Source of the DNA: Devosia lucknowensis
GTDB taxonomy: Bacteria > Pseudomonadota > Alphaproteobacteria > Rhizobiales > Devosiaceae
Length of the DNA stretch: 64,000 nucleotides
NCBI RefSeq assembly: GCF_900177655.1
Contig: NZ_FXWK01000001.1
Coordinates: 1,178,001 to 1,242,000 of the forward strand
Direction: 5' to 3'
Made by a program: the position numbers and the translations under genes. The notes beneath the pieces were generated by a model. It worked only from the letters and a program-made list of their open reading frames with translations, made no database searches and was not told the DNA's origin. This document shows positions 43,019 through 51,833 of this stretch, piece by piece (positions within the stretch are counted from its first letter, which is position 1; the number at the start of each line of letters is the position of its first letter).

Positions 43019-44641
43019 TCACCCGTGTTCGCCAAGGCCGAATTCTTTCGGGATCAGCGGCAGGCGTGTCACCGAACGCTGTCCACCGGGCCCCAGCATC
43101 TCTTCCTGCCTTGCCGAACAGTCCCGCCGCGGGCACAGCCGGCAGCTCGGTCCCACCGGCACGTCGGCCGTCTGGTCCGAAAGGTTCAGTCCGGTGCCGT
43201 ATATGGTGCGGTCGGCGTGCAGCGCGTCACAGGCCAGCATCACCGAGATCACGGTCGGCTGGTCGCGGAACGAATGCGGCCGGTGCTGCAGCGTCCGCGC
43301 AAGGAAGAGGTAGCGCGAGCCATCCGAGAAACGCACCACCTGCCGCAGCAGGGCATCGGGCTGCCGAAAGGCACCGTAGATGGCCCAGAGCGGACAGGCG
43401 TGGCCGGCATTGGGCAGGAGCAGGCCAGGCAATGGAAAGTGCTTGGTCAGCCGCCCGGCCGGATCGGAGCGGAGAAAACCGAACGGAATACCCTCCTCGC
43501 CCGGTCGCCGCAGCGACACCAGCCGGTGCGCGACCTGTTCGAAACTGCCATTGAACGCCTGCCTCAATTGGTCGATGTCATAGGCGGCCCGCTCGGCCTC
43601 CGCCAGGAAGCGCGAATACGGGAACACCATCGCACCAGCCAGATATGACCCCATGGCCCGCGCCGCCAGCCGCCGCGCCGTCGGCGAGGTCAGCACGGCT
43701 CCATCGAGCGTCTGGCGCAGCACATCGGGCGCCGACAGCTCCCCCAGCAATCGCGCGAGCTGGAAGTACCGGGTCGCCTGGGTCGTCGTCCCCTGGAACC
43801 ACATTGTTAGGCTCTCGGCGTCGAACCTGTACTGTCCGGGGAAATCCGGCACCTGCGCCTCCCCGCCGATGCGAATGGTCACCCCGAAGCGGCTTTCAAG
43901 CCAGTGGCCAAGCCCGCCCAGATCGAACTGTCCCTGCTGCTCGACATCCGCCCGCAATTGCGTCGCTGTTTCCTCGAGATGTGGGAAATAATTGCGGTTT
44001 TCGATGATCAGGTCGTCGATTTCGCGCAGCGCCGAAATCCTGCTTGCCGTCTGGCTGGTGCTTTCGAACTGCCCGATCAGGCTGCGCGCCACATCGCTGA
44101 GCACCCGCGCTTCGCGGCCGATGGCATCGACGAAACGGCGACGCTCTGTGTCGTCGAGATCAGGCACTTCCTCGAGGATTTCCGCGCTCGATCGCACCGC
44201 GGTAATTCCCGAAAGGATCTGGTGCAGCATCTGCCCGAGCATCGGGTCCGAGCGCAGCCGGTCGGCATAGGCATCGGCGTTCGCCACCGCGTCGGCATAC
44301 GCGCGATGCATCCGCGCCATCGCCGCAGCACTGGCCGGATATTGGGCCACCATCTGCCGCCGCTCGTCCGGCTGGAAAGGCAGCGACTCAACCATGGGAT
44401 CGGCATAGGCCTCTTCGAGGTCCTGGAGCAGTTTCTGCTCCGCCTGCCCGGTCAGGTCCTCGATTCCGATGTCCAGATGGAGTGCGACACGCTGCAGCAG
44501 CGCCCCGCCCACATCGCGTTTGTTGTTCTCGATCAGGTTCAGATAGCTCGGCGATATGCCGACCAGCCGCGCCAGTGCCGCCTGCGAAATTCTGAGCGAT
44601 TTCCGCCTGTTGCTGATCCGGAATCCGATCGGCGCCCGCAT
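43019..44641 (-). CDS. XRE/ScfR-like regulator with a DHp-like segment
   Basis: A 540-residue transcription factor of the XRE short-chain-fatty-acyl regulator type. The HTH spans about residues 7-60 (RKSLRISQAALARLVGISPS, then YLNLIENNKRDVGG). Residues ~136-190 look like a histidine-kinase DHp helix pair, with His140 at the phospho-acceptor position. The C-terminal half has a degenerate IrrE-like core without HExxH and a DUF2083 Cys cluster (CRLCPRRDC), as in RamB/PccR-type regulators that bind acyl-CoA. The ATG at 44641 follows GGGGAGGG. It heads the operon with the receiver and kinase and is divergent from the ABC importer. Confidence 0.87.
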   Translation of the reverse strand: MRAPIGFRISNRRKSLRISQAALARLVGISPSYLNLIENNKRDVGGALLQRVALHLDIGIEDLTGQAEQKLLQDLEEAYADPMVESLPFQPDERRQMVAQYPASAAAMARMHRAYADAVANADAYADRLRSDPMLGQMLHQILSGITAVRSSAEILEEVPDLDDTERRRFVDAIGREARVLSDVARSLIGQFESTSQTASRISALREIDDLIIENRNYFPHLEETATQLRADVEQQGQFDLGGLGHWLESRFGVTIRIGGEAQVPDFPGQYRFDAESLTMWFQGTTTQATRYFQLARLLGELSAPDVLRQTLDGAVLTSPTARRLAARAMGSYLAGAMVFPYSRFLAEAERAAYDIDQLRQAFNGSFEQVAHRLVSLRRPGEEGIPFGFLRSDPAGRLTKHFPLPGLLLPNAGHACPLWAIYGAFRQPDALLRQVVRFSDGSRYLFLARTLQHRPHSFRDQPTVISVMLACDALHADRTIYGTGLNLSDQTADVPVGPSCRLCPRRDCSARQEEMLGPGGQRSVTRLPLIPKEFGLGEHG

Positions 44642-44734
44642 GATGTCTGCCCTCCCCACAGCCTGATCTGTCAACGAATTTACGCTGATCAGTCACAAGC
44701 AGAACAAGTATTTACAATTTTTGCTCGATATTAC

Positions 44735-44754
44735 AACGACGTATTGCCGTCGTT
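44735..44754. promoter_or_regulatory. Inverted repeat between XRE regulator and importer operon
   Basis: AACGACG (44735-44741) and CGTCGTT (44748-44754) form a perfect 7-bp inverted repeat around TATTGC, in the divergent promoter region. The upstream AT-rich bases carry two TTACAA repeats (near 44712 and 44731). This is a likely binding site for the XRE regulator or a hairpin in the importer leader. Confidence 0.4.
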
Positions 44755-44831
44755 TTCAAATGTGTCGAATACTTGGCAAGCGGTGAGCCTCTGGCAAAGC
44801 ATCAGTCGCCCCGCGCCAAAGGAGGAGATCA

Positions 44832-46190
44832 ATGACACTTTTGAAGCGCGGGCTCTCCCGCCGCAGGGTACTGCAGACCGGCATGGCCGGCATTATCGGT
44901 ACGGGCGTTGCGCCCATGATGTTCACCAAGGGTGCATGGGCGCAGGAAGACTTCTGCAACAACCCCACTGGCGACACTGTAACCATCGGCCTCAACCTGC
45001 CCCTGACCGGTGCATACGCCGAAGAAGGTGCCGATGAGCAGAAGGCCTATGAACTGGCCATCGCCCACCTCAACGGCGAAGGCGACGGCGGCCTGATCAA
45101 CGTCCTGACCCCGACCGCCCTCACGGGCAACGGCATCCTGGGCAAGAAGGTCGGCTATGTGTCCTCGGACAGCCAGACCAAGTCCGACGTGGCCCGCGCC
45201 GGCGCGACACGCATGATCGAGCGCGATGGCGCCATCATGATCACCGGCGGCTCGTCCTCGGGCGAAGCCATTGCCGTGCAGGGCCTGTGCCAGGAAAAGG
45301 GCATCATTTTCATGGCCGGCCTGACGCACTCCAACGACACGACCGGCAAGGACAAGCGGCGCTACGGTTTCCGTCACTTCTTCAATGCCTATCAGTCCGG
45401 TATCGCTCTTGGTCCGGTGCTCGGCCAGGAATACGGCGCCGACCGCCGCGCCTACCACCTCACCGCAGACTACACCTGGGGTTGGACGCAGGAAGAATCG
45501 ATCAAGGCTGCGACTGAAGCCCTCGGCTGGGAAACCGTGGCGACGGTCCGCACCCCGCTCGGCTCCACCGACTACTCGCAGTACCTCACGCCGATCCTCA
45601 ATTCCGGCGCCGACGTGCTGATCCTCAACCACTACGGCCTCGACATGGTCAACTCGCTGCCTCAGGCCGTGCAGTTTGGCCTGCGCGACCGCGAAGCAAA
45701 CGGCAAGCAGTTCCAGATCGTCACGCCGCTCGTGTCCGAGCTGATGGCCAAGGGCGCAGGCGAAGCCATGCAGGGTGTCTACGGCACCTCGAACTGGCAC
45801 TGGAACCTCCAGGATCCGGGCTCGATCGCCTTCACCAAGTCCTTCGGCGCCGCCTATGGTTCCCCGCCGTCCCAGGCCGCTCACACCGCCTATGTGCAGA
45901 TGTTGCTCTACGCGGATGCGGTGGAACGCGCCGGCACCTTCTATCCGCCGGAAGTCATCAAGGCGCTGGAAGGCCACGAATTCGACGGCATGGGCAATGG
46001 TCGCACGCTTTACCGTGCGGAAGACCATCAGTGCATGAAGTCGGTCCTGGTGGTGCAGGGCAACGAGGCCCCGACCAGCGAGTTCGACGTCCTCAACGTC
46101 GTTCAGGAAGTCGACCGCGAAGCTGCCACCTACGACCCGTCGATCTTCGGCGGCGAGCTGGGACCGGCAGAACCCGTGCCGCAGTGCTGA
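44832..46190 (+). CDS. Branched-chain amino-acid-type ABC substrate-binding protein
   Basis: A 452-residue periplasmic binding protein. The N-terminus is a Tat-like signal (LSRRRVLQTGMAGIIGTGVA with the twin Arg). The mature part is a Peripla_BP_6 fold: VTIGLNLPLTGAYAEEG, ERDGAIMITGGSSSGEAIAV, and GADVLILNHYGLDMVNSLPQ. The type serves amino acids, urea or amides; the exact ligand is not readable. It is the first gene of the importer operon (46.3-50.1 kb) after a 148-bp spacer with palindromic repeats, and is divergent from the XRE regulator. AGGAGGAG precedes the ATG. Confidence 0.92.
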   Translation: MTLLKRGLSRRRVLQTGMAGIIGTGVAPMMFTKGAWAQEDFCNNPTGDTVTIGLNLPLTGAYAEEGADEQKAYELAIAHLNGEGDGGLINVLTPTALTGNGILGKKVGYVSSDSQTKSDVARAGATRMIERDGAIMITGGSSSGEAIAVQGLCQEKGIIFMAGLTHSNDTTGKDKRRYGFRHFFNAYQSGIALGPVLGQEYGADRRAYHLTADYTWGWTQEESIKAATEALGWETVATVRTPLGSTDYSQYLTPILNSGADVLILNHYGLDMVNSLPQAVQFGLRDREANGKQFQIVTPLVSELMAKGAGEAMQGVYGTSNWHWNLQDPGSIAFTKSFGAAYGSPPSQAAHTAYVQMLLYADAVERAGTFYPPEVIKALEGHEFDGMGNGRTLYRAEDHQCMKSVLVVQGNEAPTSEFDVLNVVQEVDREAATYDPSIFGGELGPAEPVPQC

Positions 46191-46215
46191 TCGGCTGACA
46201 ACCGCTCTCAACCTT

Positions 46216-46295
46216 CGTCATTGCCCGGCTTGACCGGGCAATCCAGCCATTGCGCCAGCGCAAACTGGACCGCCGGGTCACGCCCGGCGGTGACG
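46216..46295. repeat. Two-unit palindromic repeat (REP/BIME-like)
   Basis: Two hairpins stand in mirror order. Unit 1 has CGTCA, a 9-bp stem ATTGCCCGG/CCGGGCAAT (46220-46228, 46234-46242) and TCCA; unit 2 starts with TGGA, has a 9-bp stem ACCGCCGGG/CCCGGCGGT (46269-46277, 46283-46291) and ends TGACG. The flanks match as reverse complements. It lies between the binding protein and the first permease, where hairpins often raise the level of the binding protein. Confidence 0.65.
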
Positions 46296-46338
46296 GCCGA
46301 GACGATAGAAGCGTGCCTCAGGCGCGACGGAGCCATCC

Positions 46339-47370
46339 ATGTTCGAAGTCATCTTTCTGCAATTCCTCAACGGGCTCGATAAAGGCGCTGCCTACGCGCT
46401 GATCGCCCTTGGCCTCACCCTCGTGTTCGGCACGCTGGGCGTGGTCAATTTCGCGCATGGCGCGCTCTTCATGCTTGGCGCGTTCTGCGCCGTGACCGTG
46501 CGAATGTTCCTCACCATGGAAACGGTCACCATCGACCCCGAACGCCTCTCGCCCTGGGGACAGCCGCTGGAAATCCGCGAACCGCTGGTACAGGCGTGGT
46601 TTGGCGATTTTGGCGCGGTTCTGGTCAACTATTCCGTGCCCCTGTCCATCCTCATCACCATCCCGGTCATGCTGCTCATCGGCATCGGCATGGAACGCGG
46701 CATCATCAAGCACTTCTACAAGCGCCCCCATGCCGAACAGATCCTTGTCACCTTCGGCCTCGCCATCGTTGCGCAGGAAGTGATCAAGTCGATCTTCGGG
46801 CCAAACCCGATGCCCCAGCCCATGCCGACCGATTTCCGCGGCGCGGCCGATATCGGCGCGTGGCTGGGCATGCAGGCCAATGTCATCACCTACCCCATCT
46901 GGCGCCTGGTCTATTTCCTCTTCGCGGCCGTGGTCATCGGCGGTGTCTTCGCCTTCCTGCAGTTCACCACCTTCGGCATGGTGGTGCGCGCCGGCATGGC
47001 CGATCGGGAGACCGTGGGGCTGCTCGGCATCAATATCGACCGCCGCTTCACCATCATGTTCGGCCTTGCCGCCGTGGTCGCAGGCATGGCGGGGGTCATG
47101 TACACGCCCATCCTGCCGCCCAACTACCACATCGGCATGGATTTCCTGGTGCTGTCCTTCGTTGTCGTCGTGGTGGGCGGCATGGGCTCGCTGCCCGGCG
47201 CCGTCCTGGCAGGTTTCCTCCTGGGCATCCTGCAGTCCTTCGCGTCCATGAACCAGGTGAAAGCCGTCTTCCCCGGCATCGACCAGATCATCATCTATCT
47301 CGTCGCCGTCGTCATTCTACTCGTTCGTCCGCGGGGCCTCATGGGTCGGCGCGGTGTGATGGAGGCCTGA
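46339..47370 (+). CDS. ABC permease, LivH type
   Basis: A 343-residue inner-membrane permease of the branched-chain amino acid family. The N-terminus [20 protein letters not shown] with [19 protein letters not shown] is the LivH signature, and the C-terminal part has [20 protein letters not shown]. Eight or so helices are visible. It is longer than E. coli LivH (308) by a loop near residue 55-90. It pairs with the LivM-type permease that starts two bases after its stop. Confidence 0.94.
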   Translation: MFEVIFLQFLNGLDKGAAYALIALGLTLVFGTLGVVNFAHGALFMLGAFCAVTVRMFLTMETVTIDPERLSPWGQPLEIREPLVQAWFGDFGAVLVNYSVPLSILITIPVMLLIGIGMERGIIKHFYKRPHAEQILVTFGLAIVAQEVIKSIFGPNPMPQPMPTDFRGAADIGAWLGMQANVITYPIWRLVYFLFAAVVIGGVFAFLQFTTFGMVVRAGMADRETVGLLGINIDRRFTIMFGLAAVVAGMAGVMYTPILPPNYHIGMDFLVLSFVVVVVGGMGSLPGAVLAGFLLGILQSFASMNQVKAVFPGIDQIIIYLVAVVILLVRPRGLMGRRGVMEA

Positions 47371-47371
47371 C

Positions 47372-48514
47372 ATGAACCCCAATCTCATGTCCCGCAACGA
47401 CCTCTTCCTGCTGCTCGGCTTCACGGTCGTGGTTTTGGCCATGCCAATCTGGCTGGCGCCCTTCGGCGCCGGCTACCCGGACCTGCTGCAGCGTTTCATG
47501 ATCTACGGCATCTTCGCCGTCGGCTTTAACATCCTCTTCGGGCTCACCGGCTACCTCAGCTTCGGCCACGCCGCCTTCTTCGGTGTCGGTTCCTACACGG
47601 CCGTCTGGTCGCTCAAGCTGCTGACGCTTGATGCCATCCCGGCCATGTTTTTCGCCGTCATCGTCTCGGGTCTCTTTGCCCTCGTCATCGGCTTCCTCTG
47701 CCTGCGCCGCTCCGGCATCTACTTCTCTATCCTCACCCTCGCCTTCGCGCAGATGAGCTACAACCTCGCCTATTCGGTGCTCACCCCGATCACCAATGGC
47801 GAAACCGGTCTGCAGCTCACCCTGAGCGATCCGCGCGTCCTCGACGCGGCCGTCGGCCACGGCTTCGTCGGCCAGCCGATCCCGACCCTTCTGGGCACGC
47901 CCATCGGCGGTTACGCCGGCTTCTACTTCTGCGCCGGCTTCCTGATCATCACCTTCTTCCTCGCCCAGCGCATCGCCGGCTCACCTTTCGGCATGATGCT
48001 CAAGGCCATCAAGTCCAACCAGACGCGCATGCAGTTCACCGGGTTCAATACCCGTCCCTATGCGCTCTCCGCCTTCGTGATCTCGGGCATGTATGCCGGG
48101 CTTGCCGGTGCGCTTCTCGCCGTCACCGATCCGCTTGCCGGTGCCGAACGCATGCAGTGGACCGCCTCGGGCGAAGTCGTGCTGATGACCATTCTGGGCG
48201 GCGTCGGCACCCTTGTGGGTCCGGTCATCGGCGCTTGGATCATCAAGTACTTCGAGAACATCCTCTCGGCGCTCAACGACAATATCCTCGCCCGTTTCTT
48301 CGACTTCCTGCCCGATGGCATGGATAGCGTCGTGGTCAAGGTCGTGGGCAAGTTCGTCGGCGACGGCTGGCACCTGACGCTGGGCCTGCTCTTCGTGATC
48401 ATCGTCATCTTCCTGCCCGGTGGCATCATGGAAGGCGTGCGCCGCATCGCCGCCGCCTTCCGCAACCGCGGATCGACGCCGCGCTCCACCACCCAGACCC
48501 AAGCCGCAGAGTAG
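47372..48514 (+). CDS. ABC permease, LivM type
   Basis: A 380-residue permease with about ten helices. Typical segments are [23 protein letters not shown] (shown here in pieces: [17 protein letters not shown]), the cytoplasmic turn [20 protein letters not shown] and [19 protein letters not shown]. The C-terminal tail [17 protein letters not shown] is polar. It starts two bases after the LivH-type gene and is followed nine bases later by the LivG-type ATPase. Confidence 0.94.
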   Translation: MNPNLMSRNDLFLLLGFTVVVLAMPIWLAPFGAGYPDLLQRFMIYGIFAVGFNILFGLTGYLSFGHAAFFGVGSYTAVWSLKLLTLDAIPAMFFAVIVSGLFALVIGFLCLRRSGIYFSILTLAFAQMSYNLAYSVLTPITNGETGLQLTLSDPRVLDAAVGHGFVGQPIPTLLGTPIGGYAGFYFCAGFLIITFFLAQRIAGSPFGMMLKAIKSNQTRMQFTGFNTRPYALSAFVISGMYAGLAGALLAVTDPLAGAERMQWTASGEVVLMTILGGVGTLVGPVIGAWIIKYFENILSALNDNILARFFDFLPDGMDSVVVKVVGKFVGDGWHLTLGLLFVIIVIFLPGGIMEGVRRIAAAFRNRGSTPRSTTQTQAAE

Positions 48515-48523
48515 GATCGTCAC

Positions 48524-49291
48524 ATGTCCAATGGAAACGTTGTCCTGCACGTCGCAGACGTCCACAAGCGGTTCGGGGGTCTGCATGCCCTGGCCGACAT
48601 CGATCTCCAGATCGAGGAAGGCAAGACCCACGCGATCATCGGCCCCAATGGGGCCGGTAAATCCACCCTCCTGAATGTCATCATCGGCAAGCTCGCGCCC
48701 TCCAGTGGCCAGGTCGTGTTCGACGGTGCCATCCTCACCGGCAAGAAGCCGCACCAGATCAACCAGCTCGGCATTGCCCGCGTGTTCCAGACCCCCGAGA
48801 TCTTCGCCGATCTCTCGGTGCTGCATAACGTGATGATCCCGGCCCTGTCCAAGCGCGACGGCAGGTTCAAGCTCAACATGCTGCGCACGCTCGACAGCGA
48901 GACCGGCATCCGGGCCGAGGCCGAGCACATGCTCGAGGATGTCGGCCTCATCAACCGCAAGGACAGCCCGGCCGGTTCGCTGTCGCGCGGCGACAAGCGG
49001 CGCATGGAACTGGCCATGTGCCTCATCCAGCATCCGCGCCTGCTGCTGCTCGACGAGCCCACCGCCGGCATGAGCCGCCACGATACCAACACCACCATCG
49101 AGCTGCTCAAGAAGATCAAGAGCCGCGGCATGACCAAGGTCATCATCGAGCACGACATGCATGTCGTGTTCTCGCTGGCCGACAAGATTTCCGTTCTCGC
49201 CCAGGGCCGCATCATCGCCGACGGCACCCCCGATCAGGTGCGCGGCAATCCCAAGGTCCAGGAAGCCTATCTCGGAGGAGCACACGAATGA
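48524..49291 (+). CDS. ABC ATPase, LivG type
   Basis: A 255-residue ATPase: Walker A IGPNGAGKSTLLNV, Q-loop VFQTPEIF, signature LSRGDKRRMELAMCL, Walker B RLLLLDEPTAGMS, H-loop VIIEHDMHVVF. The signature reads LSRGDKRR in place of LSGGxQQR, as is normal for LivG. It is coupled to the LivF-type gene by an ATGA overlap (49288-49291). Supplies energy to the importer with LivF. Confidence 0.94.
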   Translation: MSNGNVVLHVADVHKRFGGLHALADIDLQIEEGKTHAIIGPNGAGKSTLLNVIIGKLAPSSGQVVFDGAILTGKKPHQINQLGIARVFQTPEIFADLSVLHNVMIPALSKRDGRFKLNMLRTLDSETGIRAEAEHMLEDVGLINRKDSPAGSLSRGDKRRMELAMCLIQHPRLLLLDEPTAGMSRHDTNTTIELLKKIKSRGMTKVIIEHDMHVVFSLADKISVLAQGRIIADGTPDQVRGNPKVQEAYLGGAHE

Positions 49292-50061
49292 GTTCCGTCG
49301 CCATGACCTCTGAAACCACCCTGGCCGGCACTCACGCCGCCGATATCGAGACCACCCGCCCCTTTTTCTCGGTGCGCGACGTCCACGCCTATTATGGTGA
49401 AAGCTACATCGTGCAGGGTGTCTCGCTCGATGTGCGCAAGGGCGAAATCCTCGCGCTTCTCGGCCGCAACGGCGCGGGCAAGAGTTCCACGCTCCGAACC
49501 ATCGCACGCGCCGACAATCCGGAAATGCGCGGCGGGGAAATCTGGCTCGACGGACAACCCGTGCACCAGATGAAGAGCTTCCAGGCCGCCCGATCAGGCA
49601 TTCAGCTGGTCCCGGAAGATCGCCGCATCATCCAGGGCCTCACGGTCGAGGAAAATCTCAATCTCGCCCGCGTCGCGCCCGGCCATGGGTGGAGCCTCGA
49701 CCAGATCTACGAGAGCTTTCCGCGTCTTGCCGAGCGCCGTACCCAGGAAGGCGTGACCCTCTCCGGCGGCGAACAGCAGATGCTGGCCATTGCGCGCGCC
49801 CTGGCCCGCGATCTCAAGCTCCTGCTTCTCGATGAGCCCTATGAAGGCCTGGCACCCGTCATCGTGCAGGAAATCGAGCGCATCCTGCATTCGATCAAGC
49901 CGCTGGGCATCACCACGGTGATTGTCGAGCAGAACGCCGTCGCGGCCCTCAAGCTCGCCGACCGCGCCGTCATCCTCGATACCGGCGAAGTCGTTTTCTC
50001 GGGCACCGCCAAGGAAGTGCTCGACAACGCCGAGTTGCGCCACGAATACCTGGCCATCTAG
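49288..50061 (+). CDS. ABC ATPase, LivF type
   Basis: A 257-residue ATPase with Walker A LLGRNGAGKSSTLRTI, Q-loop LVPEDRRII, signature TLSGGEQQMLAIARAL, Walker B KLLLLDEPYEGLAP and the following VIVEQNAVAALKLADR, characteristic of LivF. It has an N-terminal extension of about 25 residues over E. coli LivF. The ATG at 49288 follows GGAGGAG. It is the last gene of the importer operon and is followed by a GC-rich hairpin. Confidence 0.94.
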   Translation: MSSVAMTSETTLAGTHAADIETTRPFFSVRDVHAYYGESYIVQGVSLDVRKGEILALLGRNGAGKSSTLRTIARADNPEMRGGEIWLDGQPVHQMKSFQAARSGIQLVPEDRRIIQGLTVEENLNLARVAPGHGWSLDQIYESFPRLAERRTQEGVTLSGGEQQMLAIARALARDLKLLLLDEPYEGLAPVIVQEIERILHSIKPLGITTVIVEQNAVAALKLADRAVILDTGEVVFSGTAKEVLDNAELRHEYLAI

Positions 50062-50067
50062 ACCATT

Positions 50068-50087
50068 GAGGGGGCCCCCGCCCCCTC
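50068..50087 (+). terminator. GC-rich hairpin after the importer operon
   Basis: GAGGGGGC (50068-50075) pairs with GCCCCCTC (50080-50087) around a CCCC loop, seven bases after the livF-type stop. There is no T-run, so it may be a weak or Rho-assisted terminator. Confidence 0.5.
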
Positions 50088-50094
50088 CACCAGC

Positions 50095-50164
50095 TACCCT
50101 GGGTCCTTTGAACCCAAAGGCATGTCGCCGATTTCACCTCTCCCTCCTCAGAGGTCCCAGGGTA
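50095..50164. repeat. 70-bp element able to form a three-way junction
   Basis: A 9-bp outer stem TACCCTGGG (50095-50103) / CCCAGGGTA (50156-50164) encloses two small hairpins: CCTTTG/CAAAGG (50105-50110, 50115-50120) and ACCTCT/AGAGGT (about 50136-50141 and 50150-50155). It lies between the convergent importer and pxp operons. It may be a mobile palindromic repeat or a double terminator. Confidence 0.5.
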
Positions 50165-50181
50165 CGTCTCCCCCGCGCCAG

Positions 50182-50943
50182 CTACGTCGCCGCCTCGGGA
50201 TCCACCGGCGCTATGGTGATCCCCTCGCTCTCCAGCGCGTCGCGCACCTCTCGCGCCAGGTCCACGGCCCCCGGCGTATCGCCATGCAGGCAGATCGATC
50301 GCGCCGCCGATTTCAGCACCGTTCCATCCACGGCCACGATCTCGCCGGTCTGCGCCAGGCGCAGGCATCGCGCAATGACCGCCTCGGCATCGTGGATCAC
50401 CGCGCCCTCTACTGTGCGCGGCACCAGCAGTCCATCCGCGCCATAGGCGCGGTCGGCATAGGCCTCGCGGATCAGCGGCAAGCCTACAGCCCGTGCCGCC
50501 CGCACCTGCTCGCTATTGTCGAGCGCCAGCACCGCCATTTTTGGATCCATCGCATGGATCGCGGCGAATATCCCCACCGCAAAGGCCAGTTCCTCGGCCG
50601 TCTGGTTGGCCAGCGCCCCGTGCAGCTTCACATAGCGCAGCGGCACGTCCACCTCGTCGGCGATATGGCGCACTAGGAACATCTGGCTGCGAATCTGCCC
50701 CAGTAGGTCTTCGAGCGGCATGACCAGGCGGAAGCGGCCAAAGCGTTTCGGGTCGTTATAGCCCGGATGGGCGCCCGCCCGCACGCCGCGGGCCTTGCAG
50801 ACCTTCAGGATATGCCGGATGGTGGCCGCATCCCCGGCATGCCCCCCGCAGGCGATGGAAGCGCTTGAGACCACGGCCAGCAGGTCGTCATCGGTCCCCA
50901 TGCCTTCGCCGAGGTCGGCATTCAGGTCGATCGTTTTCGTCAT
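50182..50943 (-). CDS. pxpA: 5-oxoprolinase subunit A (LamB/YcsF family)
   Basis: PxpA, with PxpB and PxpC, hydrolyses 5-oxoproline (pyroglutamate) to glutamate using ATP. The 253-residue product has the family pattern: TIDLNADLGEGMGTDDDLL, SSASIACGGHAGDA, RAGAHPGYNDPKRFGR and VRYVKLHGAL-like RYVKLHGALANQ, then ICLHGDTPGAV. The ATG at 50943 overlaps the pxpC stop by ATGA. It is the third gene of pxpB-pxpC-pxpA. Confidence 0.95.
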   Translation of the reverse strand: MTKTIDLNADLGEGMGTDDDLLAVVSSASIACGGHAGDAATIRHILKVCKARGVRAGAHPGYNDPKRFGRFRLVMPLEDLLGQIRSQMFLVRHIADEVDVPLRYVKLHGALANQTAEELAFAVGIFAAIHAMDPKMAVLALDNSEQVRAARAVGLPLIREAYADRAYGADGLLVPRTVEGAVIHDAEAVIARCLRLAQTGEIVAVDGTVLKSAARSICLHGDTPGAVDLAREVRDALESEGITIAPVDPEAAT

Positions 50944-51833
50944 GGGCGGCTCCGCAACAGGCGCTGCGCATGCTCGACCGTCACCGGGGAAAATGCAATC
51001 TCGCGGCCCGCTCGCATTTGCGCAAACCGGTCGAGATCGGCCGCGATGACCGTGCCGATCCGCGGATAGCCACCGGTCGGCTGATGGTCGCGCATCAGCA
51101 CGATTGGCGTGCCGTCGCCCAGGATCTGGATATCGCCCGGCAGGATCGGGTCGGATATCAGCGACAGGATACTGGCACCTGAAAACAGGCCGCTCCGGTC
51201 CTCCAGCCGCACCCCCATGCGGTCCATCACCGGGCTGATACGAAACATCTCGGTTACGAACCATTGCCGAACCTCGGCGACGAATGCCTCCGCATGGATG
51301 CCCCAGACAAAGCGGATCGAGCCATCGCTGGCTTCTGGCATGGCCACGTTCCGAGGCTCCACCCCGCTTCCCTGGAGAGCAAGCACGTCGCCCGCCATGA
51401 GTGCGCGGCCATCAAGCCCGCCCAGCCGCGCTCGCGTGCTGGTCGCCCGGCTCCCCATCACCTCCGGCAGATCCAGCCTCGGGCCAAATCGCAGATAGCC
51501 GTAATTGCCAGCAGCCCCCGGCGTGATCGAAATCACGTCGCCGCTGCGAACCAGGGCGCCCCCGGGCCAGGTCTCCAGCGATCCATTGATGGCCACCGTG
51601 AATGCGCCGCCCGCCCAGCCGATCCGGAACGATCCATCCTCGACCTTAAGCTCGATCCCGGCGCGTGTGAATTCGATGCCGGCGTCCCCGCTCGCCCCTG
51701 CCAGCCGGCCCGCGGCGTCGAAGGCGCCACGGTCCATCGGTCCCGACGCGCTGATACCCTGCGCAAGCAATCCCGGCCGCCCCAGGTCCTGGATCGTGCT
51801 GAGCGGACTGGCTCGCAGGATGCAAACGGTCAT
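50940..51833 (-). CDS. pxpC: 5-oxoprolinase subunit C (biotin-dependent carboxyltransferase-like)
   Basis: A 297-residue protein of the AHS2 family: STIQDLGRPGLLAQGISASG at the N-terminus, then GPMDRGAFDAAGRLAG, GYLRFGPRLDLPEVMGSRAT and PVMDRMGVRLEDRSG, and a C-terminal MRDHQPTGGYPRIGTVI. It forms the oxoprolinase complex with PxpB. Coupled by ATGA overlaps at both ends (50940-50943, 51830-51833). Confidence 0.94.
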   Translation of the reverse strand: MTVCILRASPLSTIQDLGRPGLLAQGISASGPMDRGAFDAAGRLAGASGDAGIEFTRAGIELKVEDGSFRIGWAGGAFTVAINGSLETWPGGALVRSGDVISITPGAAGNYGYLRFGPRLDLPEVMGSRATSTRARLGGLDGRALMAGDVLALQGSGVEPRNVAMPEASDGSIRFVWGIHAEAFVAEVRQWFVTEMFRISPVMDRMGVRLEDRSGLFSGASILSLISDPILPGDIQILGDGTPIVLMRDHQPTGGYPRIGTVIAADLDRFAQMRAGREIAFSPVTVEHAQRLLRSRP

